DNA of 5,029 nt from Alkanindiges sp. Lineage in GTDB: Bacteria > Pseudomonadota > Gammaproteobacteria > Pseudomonadales > Moraxellaceae. The DNA lies in assembly GCA_030152125.1 (NCBI GenBank), contig JASLIR010000483.1, positions 1 through 5,029 on the forward strand, read 5' to 3'. This document shows positions 4,176-5,029 of this stretch, in pieces. The notes under the pieces were generated by a model. That model saw only the letters and a list, made by a program, of their open reading frames with translations. It had not been told where the DNA came from and made no database searches. Every line of letters begins with the position of its first letter. Position 1 is the stretch's first letter. A program made the position numbers and the translations under genes.

Positions 4176-5029
4176 ATGGAGAACTTTAACGACTTCCAGC
4201 AAACATATGGCGGACAGATAGAAACGATTCTTGGTGCTGTTGTTGTTCTATTTGTGGGCTGGATTATTGCACTGCTTGCCGGTGCAGGTGTACGCAAATT
4301 ATTAGCCCGGTTTTCCCTAAACCAGCGCTTAAGCACATCAACAGGGCATACTCATGATGTTGAACACATTGCAGCCCGCATCGTGTTCTGGTTTATCCTG
4401 ATTATTGCCATTGTCGCCAGTTTTAACATTCTGAATTTATACGCAGTTTCCACCCCATTTTCCAATATGATCAATAAGGTATTATTGTTCATACCCAGTA
4501 TTTTCTCTGCATTGGCCATTGGCGTGCTTGGCTGGATTCTGGCAATTGCAATACGTAGCGGCCTCACAGCTGTTCTGGCCCGTACCTCACTGGATGAAAA
4601 ACTAAGTACCGAGGTAGGTGTACAACCCTTAAGTAGCAATATCGGCCAGATTGCCTATTGGCTGATTTTACTGCTGTTCCTGCCTATGGTGTTATCGGCA
4701 CTTGGCTTAACCGGCTTGCTACTGCCGGTGCAAAATCTGGTTAACGACCTGCTACTGTTTATCCCCAATATTTTTGCTGCTGCAGTTATCGGTATTGTGG
4801 GCTATTTTGTGGCAGTCATTGTTAAAGGCATTGTGGTTGGCTTTGTAGCGGGTATCAATCTGCAATCCACCGCAGAACGCATAGGGGTAAAACAGGCCAC
4901 CAGTTTACCAAACCTGGCAGGCACCATTGTATTCCTGCTCATTCTGATTCCAACCCTGATAGCAGCACTGGATGCGCTGGATATTAAAGCCATTTCCTTG
5001 CCGGCCATTAACATGCTGAACCAGATTTT
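4176..5029 (+). CDS. Mechanosensitive channel-like membrane protein with conserved TM helix repeats (3' end outside window)
   Basis: 284 codons are present and the frame is open at the right edge, so the C-terminus is missing. The start is ATG 4176, fixed by AGAGG 7 nt upstream. Hydrophobic segments lie at about residues 14-37, 66-88, 102-126, 157-182, 190-222 and 247-267. Two segments are clear copies of one unit: LLFIPSIFSALAIGVLGWIL (103-122) and LLFIPNIFAAAVIGIVGYFV (193-212), each followed by a polar turn. This is the conserved TM-helix repeat (Pfam PF05552) found in proteins annotated as mechanosensitive ion channels and in Pseudomonas CmpX. A third repeat may begin near the end of the window (SLPAINMLNQI). 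The protein should sit in the inner membrane; a role in osmotic or envelope stress is known or proposed for the family but not shown by this sequence. The cytoplasmic MscS beta-domain is not visible in the part present, so gating as a true channel is uncertain. Confidence 0.88.
   Translation, partial: MENFNDFQQTYGGQIETILGAVVVLFVGWIIALLAGAGVRKLLARFSLNQRLSTSTGHTHDVEHIAARIVFWFILIIAIVASFNILNLYAVSTPFSNMINKVLLFIPSIFSALAIGVLGWILAIAIRSGLTAVLARTSLDEKLSTEVGVQPLSSNIGQIAYWLILLLFLPMVLSALGLTGLLLPVQNLVNDLLLFIPNIFAAAVIGIVGYFVAVIVKGIVVGFVAGINLQSTAERIGVKQATSLPNLAGTIVFLLILIPTLIAALDALDIKAISLPAINMLNQI

Noticed and set aside
4064..4336. - strand frame of 90 codons over the channel gene 5' end
   Set aside because: The + strand frame has an RBS, membrane helices and a family repeat; this one is a basic shadow that would run through the channel gene's leader.
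4352..5014. Two - strand frames (4352-4639 and 4802-5014) inside the channel gene
   Set aside because: Shadows of hydrophobic coding sequence on the opposite strand, Met/Ala/Thr-rich with no start signals.

Overview
The window comes from a Gram-negative proteobacterium, most likely gamma- or betaproteobacterial. The base composition is moderate (GC roughly mid-40s by eye). The gene set supports this: a CreD-type inner-membrane protein, an E. coli-type Fpr flavodoxin/ferredoxin reductase, a FinR-type LysR regulator divergent from fpr, and a conserved-TM-helix (mechanosensitive channel-like) protein. I cannot fix the genus. No rRNA, tRNA, CRISPR array, phage gene or insertion sequence is visible, so this reads as ordinary chromosomal backbone with a few unassigned small genes and one interesting intergenic region.

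Left part (1-1458, + strand): the 3' two thirds of creD runs in from the left edge. After a 93-bp gap carrying a perfect 12-bp direct repeat and an 8-bp inverted repeat comes a 144-aa, Gln/His-rich soluble protein of unknown function. A rho-independent-like hairpin able to end this transcript lies inside the 3' coding end of the next, convergent gene.

Middle part (1531-3332): a LysR-family regulator (- strand) and a ferredoxin/flavodoxin-NADP+ reductase (+ strand) diverge from a 152-bp shared control region with two inverted repeats. This is the layout of finR-fpr of pseudomonads, where FinR activates fpr under superoxide stress. The regulator has cysteines at 150, 240 and 290, in register with the three cysteines described as conserved in FinR homologues. 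The reductase itself is of the E. coli subclass (C-terminal Tyr-Trp), not the FprA type that FinR controls in Pseudomonas.

Right part (3333-5029): an unrecognised 140-aa gene on the - strand has a good sigma70-type promoter and a stem-loop around its stop codon. A 375-bp divergent intergenic region follows. It holds a tandem 7-bp repeat with response-regulator-like spacing, one or two -10 elements, a strong bidirectional terminator-like hairpin and a 10-codon ORF with a good ribosome binding site. It ends at a membrane protein with two conserved-TM-helix repeats, which runs off the right edge. The + strand terminator between two divergent genes has no obvious gene to terminate. It therefore suggests a small RNA or an attenuated leader for the channel gene, and it is the most interesting thing in the window.
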